This document shows, in pieces, positions 7,530-19,990 of a stretch of 64,000 bases of DNA (positions within the stretch are counted from its first letter, which is position 1; each line of letters begins with the position of its first letter). Location: NCBI RefSeq assembly GCF_021130785.1, contig NC_060213.1, positions 113,219,501 to 113,283,500 on the forward strand, read 5' to 3'. Under the pieces are notes generated by a model, which saw nothing but the letters and a program-made list of their open reading frames with translations, was not told where the DNA came from and did not search any database. Source of the DNA: Homalodisca vitripennis (Eukaryota; Arthropoda; Insecta; Hemiptera; Cicadellidae). Both the position numbers and the translations under genes were made by a program.

Positions 7530-7635
7530 CCAATGAAAAAAGATAAAAAAAACTAAAATCAACCACGAACGAAATAGCTATGGTGGTGGTGGTTTAGTAA
7601 ACAATTTCTTCTCAGAATGGTTTACTAAACCATAT
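7530..7635 (+). pseudogene. Possible C-terminal tail of the truncated virion protein
   Basis: After the C-rich repeat a basic stretch (MKKDKK) and, one frame over after a poly(A) run, KINHERNSYGGGGLVNN then FFSEWFTKP up to a TAA at about 7635. Lysine-rich and glycine-rich tails are usual in virion proteins of this type, so this may be the far end of the gene with the middle lost or replaced by the repeat. Short and without a diagnostic motif. Confidence 0.35.
7590..7632. repeat. 13-bp perfect hairpin, 17-base loop
   Basis: TGGTTTAGTAAAC (7590-7602) and GTTTACTAAACCA (7620-7632) are exact reverse complements. It lies inside the possible coding tail near the right edge of the element. Whether it is functional is unknown. 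Confidence 0.7.
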
Positions 7636-7639
7636 TAAA

Positions 7640-8120
7640 ACCGCTTTCATATCCAAGGATTTGTAATAAATAAAACCGGGTCGGTTACAAACAAAGAGTC
7701 AAAACTCTGTTTATTAATTTTGTAATGGAACTTAATGTAGAGTCAAGTATTTGAATATGAACCTGCAATGCAGCCTCACAAAAAACCCTTCGGATGAAAA
7801 ATACCATTTCATCCTCATGTAATATATTTAAGAGTATATTGTCTAAATTAATGGTCAGTTAATTTATTTTGTGATTCTCTAATTATTTTTAAAAATATGG
7901 AACATTAAAAATAGTTGTATGTGCATGCTGCTCATAAGCTCAAATATACGCTTTCTATAATTTATGTGTTACTCTTAGAAATTGTTCTGAAAGTGCCTAT
8001 GATTAAGAGGTATATTTAAAAATTAAGTAAATTAGGAAATGTGTATTTTTTATAGAAAAGTAATTTGTTTTGTTTTTTAAATCATTTATTACAAGCAAAT
8101 TTATCATTTGAGATTGCAAC
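7640..8120. other. Transition from the element to host DNA, no gene
   Basis: AT-rich. AATAAATAAA at about 7665 could serve as a polyadenylation signal. No terminal inverted repeat or target duplication could be identified, because the other end of the element is outside the window. Confidence 0.5.
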
Positions 8121-8125
8121 AAAAT

Positions 8126-8210
8126 TTCGGATATTTGCCACTATCGTATGTTAAAGGTATAGAAAACTACGTTTCGGGAATTGGAATCTATTGTCTTCTT
8201 CAGTTTTCAA
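8126..8210 (-). mobile_element. Penelope-type terminal fragment
   Basis: The segment shares its order of motifs with the Penelope-like element at 60.0-61.3 kb: a (C)GGA(C/T)ATTTGCCA start, ACTACGTTTCG in the middle, then a TCTTCTTCAG end. Spacing is similar but many bases differ. It looks like an old terminal piece of a related element without coding sequence. Confidence 0.55.
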
Positions 8211-8334
8211 AAATCATAATACTTAAGTAAAGCTAGCACAAACCTGGTGATGACTTCCATATTCCAATTAATGATGATGACATAATTATATCGTTGAAAA
8301 ATGTGAAACTTCACTAACACTAGTGAACTAAAGA

Positions 8335-8500
8335 GCTTACATCTGACACTTCGGCAAGAGCTGGGAGTGTGGGGTGCCTGCAAACAGTTCGCGGAACACC
8401 TAGCGGCATCACAGACATGAGTGTGCGGGCCTCAGATGCGATTGCGGACAGTGCTTTGACACCCTCACAGCTGGTGCCGAGGAATATCATGTTAAAAAGT
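8335..8500. other. GC-rich island, unidentified
   Basis: About 165 bp clearly richer in G+C and CpG than its surroundings, open on both strands for 60-75 codons. It could be an exon, a promoter CpG patch or a transposon piece. No motif was recognised. Confidence 0.35.
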
Positions 8501-9895
8501 CTAATTTTCAATTACTGCCATATTATACTTTTTGATGTATTTGGTGGCATACTCCCAGCGCTGGAACTTAAATATCCACGTGCATTTAGTTTTTAAATTT
8601 GTTTTATCGTTTATGACCTGTTTTTTTCAAAACAGTTGGTGTTTTTTCTGAGAAGCAAATTGATGTCAACCGTAATAATTTTTGTTTATGTCGAAATGGA
8701 AGAGCATCAAAAAGGTTAAAACAAATTAGTCGTCAGATTATATTTGTTCAGTTTGATACACTTAAAACTGGCTGTCAGTCACATAAATAAAAATTATATC
8801 ATCGTCAGATAGCCACATAAAGAAATTTAAAGTTGCCACTTTAAAGATCTATATATAGATACTTTGCGTTTTCGTAACATTCATTTACGTCTCCGATGAT
8901 AGGTTTTAGGTTTCTCAAGGTAAGAAAAATATAAATACAATGATCATGTTGTTTTTAGGCTTTCCATGACCCTCTTAAGTCACTACGATACCTCAACCTG
9001 CACTAAAACTAAAACTTTTTATATCAATTAAAATAAATTAGGCTGTGTTTTTATTCAATGGAGACTGGCTCTTGGCACCTGGAAAATTGCTGTAAAAGAT
9101 TTTACTCTTAGCTGCTGTACGAGTATCTTAAAAAGTATCTTCCAACCATGCTTGTTTTAAACATTATAGAGTGAAGTTGTTTCTACAGCTAGCTTACATA
9201 CAATGTGTACAAAAGTTGAGCTGTTATGTGCGTCTACAAACCATTTTCCAGCTGAAAATAAATACACGTTTGTAATCCTGTAATGAAACTGGAACGAGAT
9301 TACAAGATTACTGGAACATAACCATTTTATTTGCCAGGTCAAAATAAGTAAGAATTGTTACATTAAATTCCGGATTATATAGATTATATAGGGTGTGTCC
9401 TTTTTTCGTGTTTTTTTAATTCGGCCACTATTTTAGAATATGGATTTATGTTTTCATCGTCACGTGCCACCACAAACATGTATAGATTTCTTTGTAGCTT
9501 ATTTAAACTAATAGTCTTGCTATCCAATTTTATACAGTTTTATAAATTAAATAGTAATAATTATTATTGCTAAATAAGACCCCGCCGATAAGCTCCCCCT
9601 CCTTCATGTTTAATTGTTGAAAAAATACAACAATGCGGTTCAGTTTAAATCAATAAGTGTCCAAAAGCGTCACATGAAAAACCTCAAATGTTGAGGAATT
9701 CAAGCAAAAAGATCGATCAATATCGAGTTTATTACGGAAAAGGCTATTGGAGTAGGTAAGAATTTTTTATTTGTACAGCTTTTTTAAGTCTAAACAGTAG
9801 GAGTAACATTCCCCTACCTGATTTGATTGGAAGATGTAACAAAGCCAGCCTGTGGTTTATCAAAAGCCACATGATTAAATAGTGGCAAGTACGGT
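8501..9895. other. AT-rich, nothing recognised
   Basis: No long frame, RNA gene or clear repeat was found on either strand. Confidence 0.4.
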
Positions 9896-9899
9896 GGAT

Positions 9900-10015
9900 T
9901 CCCCATGAACTGGTGGCGACTCCTACATTCAATCTTTCCATTCTAAATATCCTATCACTCCAGAAGGAGGAGCAAAGGCCATTTTGGGACTAAGTTTAAT
10001 GATAGGTTTACCCAG
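9900..10015 (+). repeat. Dispersed repeat D, copy 1
   Basis: Contains AATATCCTATCACTCCAGAA followed by GGAGCAAA and a GGACTAAGTTTAATGATAG-like stretch. Copies occur at 19,485-19,610 (same strand) and 11,345-11,425 (opposite strand). Confidence 0.65.
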
Positions 10016-11340
10016 CTTCTTGGCATATATAAACAAGAAAATGCTTTTTCAAATGGAAAAGCCCTCCAATGTTCATTAAAAATGTAACCATTTTTTCAAA
10101 CTATGGCCAAAAAAATCCCTGTAGCCTTCATACTTTGATAAATTTAAACGAGTTAATCTTTTATCGGCAATATAGAAAAACTTGTATCGAAAATGACTAC
10201 TTAACTCTATTACAAATAAGTTTTTAAGTTATTTTAGACAATTTGGATACTTTGAAACGTAGCCTATTAATCTTGAATAGGCTATGATAATGGAAATGAA
10301 TAAACAGTCTATTGTTCTTGTTTAAATACCAGGCTAAAAAACAGTGGCTTCACAACAACACGGACCTTTATGTATTTTAGTGTAAATCTGACTCTGTTTG
10401 TTTTCGTGAAATATTGTTTGAACTATGTATTTTCGACCAAATCTTCTCGTTAATCAAAAGATTTTGCCCATCAAGTCTGATAGTCACAATCTAAAACATT
10501 TTTTATTTTATTGGAGCTGTTATACTCAATTGATGAAATTCAATTAAATATATTTTCTGGATAAAAAAACATTTAAATACCAAAAAACTCTGATTTTTGG
10601 TAAATGATTTGAATATGTTCTGTTCAAAGAAAAAAAAAACAATATTTTAATGCAATCAACTAATCACATTGTAATACATACTGATTTGCAAGTGTTCAAC
10701 CACATAGAGGTATATTATTTCCAAAAAATGAAAACGATTCGCATACTGGGTCTAAATCATTTTATAATTTGTACAAGCGCCTTTGAACGAAAATGTCACA
10801 GAGAGGCCGGTTACCCTTCGTGAGATCCGTTGCTCCGTGACGACCATAATGCATTTGAGAGTGGGTCGATGTCAACTTTTTTTGAGCTAACGTTCTGATA
10901 TTTTTTTATGCCTTTTTGTTTCGACTTCGATTTGTCTCTTCAGCTTCGGCGATTGAGCATAGATGCACAACAATTTCCACTGCAACTCACAGTGGTTAAC
11001 AAGCATAACTCTGGCAAATGGTGCATTTTGAAATCTCAAGACTCTGTCAATATCAAAATCACAAAGAGGTCGGTTACCCTCATGGAATCAACTACTATGT
11101 TAAGTTAATTTTTAAACAGATTGAGTTAGCATAATGTTTTTTCATAAATAACAATATTTATATTAAATACTTTCTTTAATCCCTTCACCTGTACCGGAGG
11201 CGGGAGCAACGTGCACCAGAAATAAAGAATAAGGTTCTACTAAACGGAACAATCAACCGGTATAAATTTACTTGGTATCTAAATGACATGACTACCGATT
11301 AGAATCCAAATGTAGACTACTTAACGCAGCACAATGTGAA
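10016..11340. other. AT-rich; one short internal duplication
   Basis: A short sequence, TCACAGAGAGGCCGGTTACC near 10,796, recurs as TCACAAAGAGGTCGGTTACC near 11,058. No gene was recognised. Confidence 0.45.
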
Positions 11341-11344
11341 CTTT

Positions 11345-11425
11345 TTGTACAACCCTTTTACGTTGCTTCTGGAGTTACAGGATATTCAGGATGGGTAGGG
11401 TTGGGGATAGGGTCAGCTTTCCATC
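11345..11425 (-). repeat. Dispersed repeat D, inverted copy
   Basis: Read on the minus strand it gives CCCCAACCCTACCCAT, then AATATCCTGTAACTCCAGAAG and CAACGTAAA, matching the copy at 19.5 kb base for base over most of its core. Confidence 0.65.
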
Positions 11426-11429
11426 AAGA

Positions 11430-14340
11430 TCCCTTGTTATATGCACCATGAGATGGAATAGTTGTCACTATTTCAGTCCTGGAAAAAAGAGGAAGCTAGC
11501 TTTCTTTCAACCTGTCCCAGCCAGAGCAGTCAAGAAGCTGTACTTCATCATGTCGAGTACAACAGTCATCCAGTGCAATAAACTGGACATACCAATCGAA
11601 TTTTTTACCCCACTTTGCGGTCAGAGATGTGACTCTGTTCTACGCTGCCCAGTTGTAACTTTCACATCAGTATATGCTGTAACCAATGGAGTTATACTCA
11701 TGCCAATTAGATGTGCACCCGCTTGGGTTCAAATGCTGATTATTACATAATTAAAAATGTATAAATTGGAAGTTTAATACAATGGAAAATAATAAATATA
11801 TTTGAATTTTCTGCGTTTTATGTTTCCCTTGCCAAATAATTAAGATCTTTTAAGGTTGCATGGTTCGGATTCCTGTACGAATTTAAAATCTCTGTATTTT
11901 TCTTCTTAGTGAGATATAATTTAGATTATTCCTCGAAAACTGTAATAAGTTGATATATTAACAACGTTAACAAAATTCTTCTACAAAATGTGAATTTAAT
12001 ATTTTTAAGAATAATTATAATGTTATATATCATATTACATTAAATAAAGCTTAAGAGTAATTGGTTTTTTGGAATTAAACGTTTTCCTTTTGAAATACGA
12101 TACTGTTGTCGTGAAAAAGGCGATGGTCTGGTCACTTTGTACAAAGTTTTTTCAATTCTGTCAAACACAGTTTGAACGTCAACAAGTATGTGAAAAGTAC
12201 TGAGTAACAATTGACCTTTGTTGTCAGTCTGCTTTTGTTCACATGTTGTTTTTTCATTGAATGTTGTTTTTGCTAAAATTTCTTTATTCGGTGCTCCTCA
12301 AAGTCCTCATGGACCAAATCCTTTCAAACATATTACACATTAATAAAGTAATATTTTTCAAGAAACCAATTTAAAACATATTACATGGGAATAAAATAAT
12401 ATTTTTCAAGAAACCCATGATAAACAGGACTTTTTGAAGCTGCTGCATTGCAATTTCATATTAAAACACTTGAATCTACATTCAGTTCCATTAGTGAATA
12501 ACTCATATAAACGGTTCACTTATTCTTAATAATTGACTCCGTTTTATGTTATAGAAATGCTTGGATTTGGAAGCACATTTTTATTAAAAGGCTATTGTGA
12601 ATAAGAGTGTGTTTCTTATGTCATGGGTTTTTCGTTCTCAATAGACTCTTTCAGTTGATGTAATTACGTAAATTTCATTCATTGGTAAAAAGAAGGGTCA
12701 TTTACATTCTCAGATAAAGAAAAAGATTTTTATTTTCTCTTTACTTATATTATTAGCCCATTTTTAATATTACCGGTTCTTTCATTATAATTTTACCAGT
12801 GTATTCCTATTTTTACGTTCTTCAAATTCAAGAATTTTCAAAATTTGGCCTATTGAACTTGACCTCATGGTAGCACTTAATCCTTTCACATGATCTTCTC
12901 TTCTCCAAACTTGATCCCCAAAGATCAAAACCACAAAAAATTATATTTCATTTACAAAGATCCTTTTAAAGAAATGAAAATATAACAAATATTTCACAGA
13001 GAAAACAGGTCGAAAGGTTAAATCTAGATTTAGAAAACGATCAAGCTAAACAATCAAACCACCAAAGCAGTAAAATAAAATTTTGCTGAACATTTAGTAA
13101 CAATAAATCATTTTTATCAATTTGTAAGTATAAAATTTCGAAACAAAAAAATTAATGCCAAATTAGAACTATAAATTTTAATTATTTAAAAAAAAGATTA
13201 ATTATGAAAGCCATATAACAGAAAAAGTTTGTACATCTATCCACCTAAACTTTATCAATTAAATCCCATAGTTTTAATTAGTTTAATATGATTTTAAAGT
13301 ACAATTTTTTGATAGGTTTCTTATACTTAAATATTAAGGTTTGACTATTGTAAAGGTTTATTTGCTGAAGCCTTGTGAAAATCCTATTACATTTAAAATC
13401 TTGAAATATATCGGCCTCGTTGTGAAGATCTATCTCCAGTCAACAAGTTTTAGATGAAAATCCTTCACGAAAGCTAAGAAGAAATATTTAAATATCTGAA
13501 AAGTTTTCGCCAAGATTAAAATAAACACATGCTAATCTTCGATCATAATAATTTTCTTAAAAATGCATCGTACCACAAAACACATATGGAACTCTACAGA
13601 TATTTAGCCCATATTAGTTATCAATTTCCCTTGGTCACTTTCATGTTATATCCTAATAGTTTTGCTAAATTAATGCTTATTTCCTACAACAGAAAATTGA
13701 AACCTTAATAATTTTTAATGAATTGTATTTGTTTCGTACTTTAAGTTGAGGAGAAATGCAGTAGATTATAATGGTACCCTTAGCTGTGTTTAAAATTTAC
13801 TATTATTCCCCCTAACTTCAGATAAAATAGTAATAATTTATAAACCCTTATCTAACCTGACTCGTTCACCGTGAAGTTTAGTTACATTATTTAATCCAAC
13901 TAGGAAATAATGTTTATTGCATATATTTTATTACACTTTTGTAATATTATTCATTTAATGTTATTTTCTTTTTGTTTTCATGTTTAAAGTTTTAAAACTA
14001 TACATGATGTAAGAGGAAATACTTTCTTTTATCGTACAAAACAATTTTCTAAATCTCTGAAGCTTTTTGCTCGACAACAATGTGCGAATTTCCCAAAGGG
14101 ATATAAGCTTGAGCTTATACTGGTTCAAGAGAACACTGCTGGGAACTGTAACATCATATTTGTTCTAACCAGACCTCCAACGTTTCTCCTATTTTCTTAC
14201 CAGGGCCTTTTCTAATGTGTTAGAACGTACTAGATATAAAACAGGCACTATTAGACGGTAAAACTAATAATATTGAAATGGTACGAAATGTTTATATGAA
14301 GTGGTATGTTGATCGCTTGAATAGGAATGGGAAGGACTTT
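11430..14340. other. AT-rich; one 48-bp tandem duplication
   Basis: At 12,326 and 12,374 the sequence AAACATATTACA(C/T) recurs, each followed by AATAA and TAATATTTTTCAAGAAACC, a two-copy 48-bp tandem. A 119-codon open frame over 11,391-11,750 has no recognisable motif and begins inside repeat D. Nothing else was found. Confidence 0.45.
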
Positions 14341-14344
14341 CAAG

Positions 14345-14480
14345 TATATTTGTTTACCGTAAATAATGGGCGCCGATACTGTAAACAACACCAGATGAAT
14401 CGACCTGTTGGTTTATTAGTAGTTAATCGACATAAGTTACATGTGTCAATGCTTGTTATGTTCTGTCGTATTCTGTGTAT
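14345..14480 (+). repeat. Dispersed repeat A, divergent copy
   Basis: Shares GTTTACCGT(A/C)AA(T/C)AATG, GTAAACAA, TTATTAGTA and (A)CA(T/C)GTGTCA(A/T)TG in the same order with copies at 28.5 and 58.8 kb. The family is unnamed. Confidence 0.6.
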
Positions 14481-15177
14481 TGTATTGCAGAATTTTAGTA
14501 ACAAATCTATGTCATATACACAGAAGGAATTTAGACTTGAGATACAATGTTGATATATTGAATGTACGAGTCTATCATAATTGTCCCATTGCGGCAAATT
14601 AAACAATCACGCTCACATAAAATAGTTGATGCATCTTTGTGTTATTTGAATTTCTTGTTTGGTAAAAAAATAAACGAAGTCCAAATAATAATGATATTCT
14701 ACGAATTTAGTTTTGGTAAAGCAACATACATATCTCTGTGATGACAGAACTAGAAAGCCGTTTAAATAGCATTATATTAAAAACATTATATTTAGGTATT
14801 TATAATCTTTCAGTGTATTAGTTATAAAAATGTATTCGTTTTTTCATATTACGTTTCTTTTGCGGAGCTATAATCTATTTCATCAGTGAATTATTCTTTT
14901 TAGTCATTAGCATGACTGATTTTGATATGAAAAAATAAGTTTACACCGCAATTAAGTTTTTTGGTTATTATAAATCAAGAAATACAAAGAAATCACTTTC
15001 ACGTCTGAGTTTATGTTTTTGAATAAAAATAAATTTTACTATACAGAGAAATTACGTTTACCTCTGGTTATTTTGTACTAGTTTTTGTAACTGTGCAACA
15101 CACTAGTGTAAAATAAACATAATTAATACCTAATACTTCAGTTAAGGCTATAAACAACCACCTACAAGAAAAATTTA
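14481..15177. other. AT-rich, nothing recognised
   Basis: No frame or repeat of note. Confidence 0.4.
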
Positions 15178-16120
15178 AGGATTTACGTAGAAAAGTAATG
15201 GAAGCAGTTTCACAAGGGAAATTTAAATAAGGAGGGAAAATGAGAAGCTGAATATCTTAAAGGGATTTAACGTCTTGAAGCGCGAAATGAGGTGCTTACA
15301 AGTGATAACCGGAGAATTGTTTTCTAAGTGCCGCAAACACAATAAACAGTTTACCTATTTACTGGAAAAATATACAACGAGAAGGATGGTTTATTTACAT
15401 TTATTGTGTGAAATAAAATTCTAATCTAGAAATTTAATGTTTTTAGGTGTCAAAGTAAAGGTACAGTATTACGTGTGTCCATTCCTCTTATAACTTCTTG
15501 AGTTCATAAACTTATTGAATTTCATAAGGGAAGTTTAAATAAGAGTGAAAGTGAGAAGCTCAATATCTTAGAGGGATTTAAAGTCTTGAGCGCGAAATGA
15601 GGTGCTTACAAGTGATAACCGGAGAATTGTTTTCTAAGTGCCGCAAACACAATAAACAGTTTACCTATTTACTGGAAAAATATACAACGAGAAGGATGGT
15701 TTATTTACATTTATTGTGTGAAATAAAATTCTAATCTAGAAATTTAATGTTTTTAGGTGTCAAAGTAAAGGTACAGTATTACGTGTGTCCATTCCTCTTA
15801 TAACTTCTTGAGTTCATAAACTTATTGAATTTCATAAGGGAAGTTTAAATAAGAATGAAAGTGAGAAGCTCAATATCTTAGAGGGATTTAAAGTCTTGAG
15901 CGCGAAATGAGGTGCTTACAGGTGATAACCGGAGAATTGATTTCTAAGTGCTGCAAACACAATACACCATTTTTACCTATTTACTGGCAAAATATTACAA
16001 CGATAAGGATGGTTTATTTACATTTATTGTATGAAATAAAATTCTGATCTATATATTTACTGTTTTTAGGTGCAGAAATAAAGGCAGAATATTACAGGTG
16101 CCCATTACTCCTATAACTTA
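15178..16120 (+). repeat. 310-bp tandem repeat, three units
   Basis: GAGGTGCTTACA recurs at 15,289, 15,599 and 15,909, a period of exactly 310 bp. Units 1 and 2 are almost identical over their whole length; unit 3 diverges after about 100 bp. Each contains GATAACCGGAGAATTG and TTTTTAGGTG(T/C)(A/C)(A/G)A. A single dispersed relative lies at 24,512-24,680. Confidence 0.92.
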
Positions 16121-18573
16121 TTGAGCAAAATATTGTAACCAGTATTTCGAAATACGAGTATAGCGTCGTTCGCACATGACTTGGTTGCAAGGACCTATAT
16201 TTTTTACTGAAACACAATTTAATTGGCTGAGCCTTATTGAAGCATCCATCACTCGTGACGCTATAAGTTGTTGGGTGGGCACATTATTATGCTCTTTACT
16301 GAATTTTAAACAGAAATGTTAGTTTGGGGAATAAATTTTGTTTGTGTTCCTAAGTAGTAGGGAACTAGTTAAAATAAATACGCTTGGTTTTTAATAAAAA
16401 TAAACGAAGTGTCTACAAGAAAAATCTTAAAATTGTTGAATATTTCAGCATCTATATGTAAATCATATCATTTAATACATAAATTTACTAGATCTAATAA
16501 ACTGTTGTTAAATGTACGTCAGTAGTGATGTATTCCTTTTTTAAAGCTTAATACAATTTTGGTCACGCCTTTTAAGGTTGTCGACCTCAAAAAGTTTCGT
16601 TGGATAAAACAGAATGACACTATCAAGTTGTGTTAGTTGAATTTACATTTGTCCGTAAATATTAGAATTTGCGTAGTTTATGGATTGTTAAAATAATGTG
16701 TCAGTGTTTAATGTGCTTTGAAAGTCATACTTTGTATATGTCAAAAACCGAAGACCTCTCTGTTGTTTTCCTGAATCATGCGTACTACAGGTCAGCAATG
16801 CGAATGATTTATTTGACCTTGTTTGAATTATCAATCTTTGATTGTATTAGTTTAACACACAAGAGATAACCTGTCAAATGTTAGAAATTGTGGCAGCTCT
16901 CTATGGAGTGATAGGCTCAAGTAGATCAGGTAGTAAATATATGAGTGGTAACAAAGAAATGTATGAGGCACAGCCCTAGCATCGGACCTCAGAAGTAAAT
17001 GTGATAAACCCCCTGACCTCAGTTCTCCTCGTCAGTATGAATGATTAACTAACACACTCGAAGGTACCTTGCTACTAAACCTACCCTAGTGTATTTTTTT
17101 AAAATCTTATTATATTTATTAAACTACGTGATAATGCAAAATGTTTGAATTTTAAGCTTAGATCTTTTCGTAAATAAAGGTATAAAAGCAATAAGCTTAA
17201 AAGGAAGCTTTAATGTTCCACACATTAAAAGGTAGAACTTTCAAACATTCGCTTTACGTACGTAGTAAGCTAACAGAGATGTTTAGTTGATCAACAGTTT
17301 GTGTTTAGTTATACAACATCTCGCAGATCAGAGCTTTGTAAATGAACTCCTGCCTTACATGTAAACGATGCACAATAATTATTACACTACCGGTCTGTGA
17401 TTATTATTTCAATAAACTCTACTATTATGACTGGTCGTAAATCTTTGATTTTGATGTGTTATAGGATGGAAATAAGTTTTGCTTACACAGTTGTGTTTAG
17501 ATAAAATGAAGCGAAATTAGATCTGAAAAGATCATTTAGTACATTTTCAATTGTCATGTGAAACACTGGATATTGTTAGGGTTTTGCGATCAGTTTTTGT
17601 TTATAAAATATATTTGTATTTTAAATTTATAGTCCTCTAAAACAACTTTCTGCAAACAGGTCCAGTAGACTTTTTTTCATGAATATATGAGTAATTCCAG
17701 ACATTCGAAGTTTATGTAGGCAATTTTGTAATAAAATAAAGAAGAATGAAGATAAAAATTTGAACACTCGAATATTTAAATAAGTTATAGTTTCAGGAAA
17801 TGAAATATGTTTTTATTTATCTGTTATTCAAAGGATTTATATGAAATTAAAAATTATTACTATATCTACTATAATGCAATATAACTTAAGAAAATAACGT
17901 TATTTTTAAATGTAGGACCTGATTGTTAATGTTTTTATACACACACACCTCTTCTCAAGAACTTTTCTTTTAAAGGTCTCACCAGTTTGTACAATATCGC
18001 ACACAAAATAATGGTAGTCTCTTTTCTTACGATATCAGTAGATATTCACACACTGAAAATATAAAAATCAATTCAGATTTCCACCCGTATTGACAAAAAT
18101 AAAATGAATATGATACAGGACGTTATAGTCAAACATTGTTGAAAGTGTAAAGGATCACTTTAGTCACCATTATACTATGAGATCTATTTGTTTTGTTCGA
18201 AAGCGTTAATTGATCAAATACAGAATCATGTGTCTTTAAATGAGTAACACGATTCTGCATAGCAACGGCTTCAACAAAAACATACCTTTGAGTACTCTAG
18301 TTAGTTTTCATGAAATATCGGTTGAGCAAATCCTTTCATCCACATGAGTTTTGTTTCAAAAAGTTGGGCTCAAAAACAACTGACAAATAAATCAAACCAC
18401 TAGTTTTTTTTAGTAAGTACTGTTGCACACTTTTTGATATTCAATCCGTCTCTAACATAATTCTACACACACTGCACAGCACATTGAACTCGTTTTTGAT
18501 AAACGAGGTCAATATGCTTTGTTGCAAAGAAAACATTCAATTTGGAAGATTCATACTAATCCTATAGTGTATA
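16121..18573. other. AT-rich, no gene recognised
   Basis: A moderately GC-richer patch at about 16,900-17,090 may be old transposon sequence. No motif or long frame was found. Confidence 0.4.
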
Positions 18574-18700
18574 CTAGCAGTTACCCGCGGCTCGCACGCA
18601 ATATCATAGAATTTGTACGTGTATGAGCACTTCTAAGTCGAATGAATTATATTTCAGAAGCCAATGTTTAGTTTGCCTTGTTAGCACTTTCAAGAGAAAA
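18574..18700 (-). mobile_element. Helitron-like 3' end, minus strand
   Basis: Read on the minus strand it ends GCGAGCCGCGGGTAACTGCTAG followed by T, the same terminal sequence as the elements ending at 23,276 and 40,264. The 100 bp inside also match their 3' bodies (AAATATAATTCATTC-like, GCTCATACACG). The 5' end was not found. Confidence 0.55.
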
Positions 18701-19079
18701 TGTCAAAAGGTGTAAATTTATGGCCATTTTAATTTACTCTGGTCTTTGTGTTTTTTTGCAACTAAATAACCTTTGCCTTAACTTATGCGGATTTTATAAA
18801 AGTCTTTAAATTTATGGTAACAATTAGAAAGTGACTTGTCTTTGATATATGCACTACAGTGCTGATAAGTGCTTCATACTTAATATTTGCTCAAATGTGC
18901 AGTCAAAAGTAATTTTTACTACAACTTTTAAATTTTATTATCTGGATATTTTCTTAACCTGTGCTCAACAGCGGTTGCAGACAAGGTTGAAATAAGAAAT
19001 CTTATTACTATCAAGTTTATTCTATGTCTTGAAGAGTATAAATGTAATTAAATAGTGGTTAAATTTACTAAACATGTGG

Positions 19080-19990
19080 TTGTGCTCTCTTAGTATTCTA
19101 CCAAGGATTTGCTTCTAACCCTTCACCTAATCCACGAGAGACCACTTCTGGCTGGTTTGTACCTTCCAGTTGAACCTACCATTGGGTAGAGGAAAAAACT
19201 ATGTGTTACTTAACTCTGTTGGATGTCCAGGAGCGGCACATCACTAACCGAAAATGTCGAGATTCCAAGATGCAAGGGTAATTAGATAGGTCTAGTTTAC
19301 TGCGGGAGATGATTGTTGGAGTTGGTGAGACGTTCCCTACGAATCAGAGGTTTTTGCTAGCCTAATCGTAAGGGTTTGTCACCCCTGCCCTGCTTGTAAT
19401 GTAGAGGCTGGTTCAGAGCTAACCTCCTTTTCTTTCCACGGGACATGATTTAAGATTAGTGTCCTAAATTCTTCCTAATGGATCTCGATAGGTGGCGGCC
19501 CCTCCCCCCAACCATACCCATACAGAATATCCTGTCACTCCGGAAGCAGCGCAAATGTTCTTATAGGACTAGGTTCAATAATTTATCGATCTTTTTGCTT
19601 AAAATCGTGAATGATAAGGTATCACAGAAAATTCATACCTTATAGGACTTCTTCACTTCTGTATCCCAGGAACATTCAGACTGAGAAATATCTTCGTAAA
19701 GCGTGTCCAGTCAACATTTTAAAGCAACACAAACTCCATTCCACTACAGTTCCATCATCCATACTTATATGGCGGCACTGTTCCTGGTAAGGTAACAGTA
19801 CAGAGCAGGAAGGGCCGTGATATCAACTCAACATGTACTCTAAGAGATAAGCCACCAAGTCTAGGAGTATGGGTCATTTAAAACAGTACTCAACCGGGTG
19901 ACGTGTACTCACAACAGTCGTGTACGGGCAGTGCTTTTGTAGAACGAAAGGATACGCTGAATACTCTAATACCATAAATACTTATAATAA
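19080..19990. repeat. GC-richer repeat region with repeat D copy
   Basis: About 900 bp with higher G+C than its surroundings. It includes repeat D at about 19,485-19,610 (AATATCCTGTCACTCCGGAA, AGCAGCGCAAA). The right edge runs into AATACTTATAATAAAG. It may be the 3' part of a retrotransposon, but no coding motif was seen. Confidence 0.45.

Larger units (their letters stand above)
1..7640. mobile_element. Polinton/Maverick-type (adintovirus-like) element, right-hand part, decaying
   Basis: Seen directly: consecutive compact genes for a family B DNA polymerase, a DDE integrase, a BRO-N protein, an A32/FtsK-like ATPase and a phospholipase A2-type virion protein, with gaps of 0 to 15 bp between several of them, unlike the gene-poor DNA to the right. 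Known of the family: polymerase B plus retrovirus-type integrase on one DNA segment defines Polintons/adintoviruses, which encode virions and integrate into animal genomes. The left side runs off the window. The right boundary lies between about 7,520 and 7,850; no terminal inverted repeat is visible there. No hexon-type major capsid or adenovirus-type protease gene is seen, so those parts are either left of the window or deleted. Three genes or copies carry frameshifts, so this copy is not a functional virus. Confidence 0.9.

Noticed and set aside
7004..7556. Proline-rich C-terminus (PPPPPP/TPPP) as a genuine domain
   Set aside because: It is the translation of the C15A repeat, and all three frames give similar low-complexity products; the real protein ends at YLGPG.
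11391..11750. 119-codon open frame
   Set aside because: It starts inside dispersed repeat D and shows no domain or codon bias; kept only as a note.
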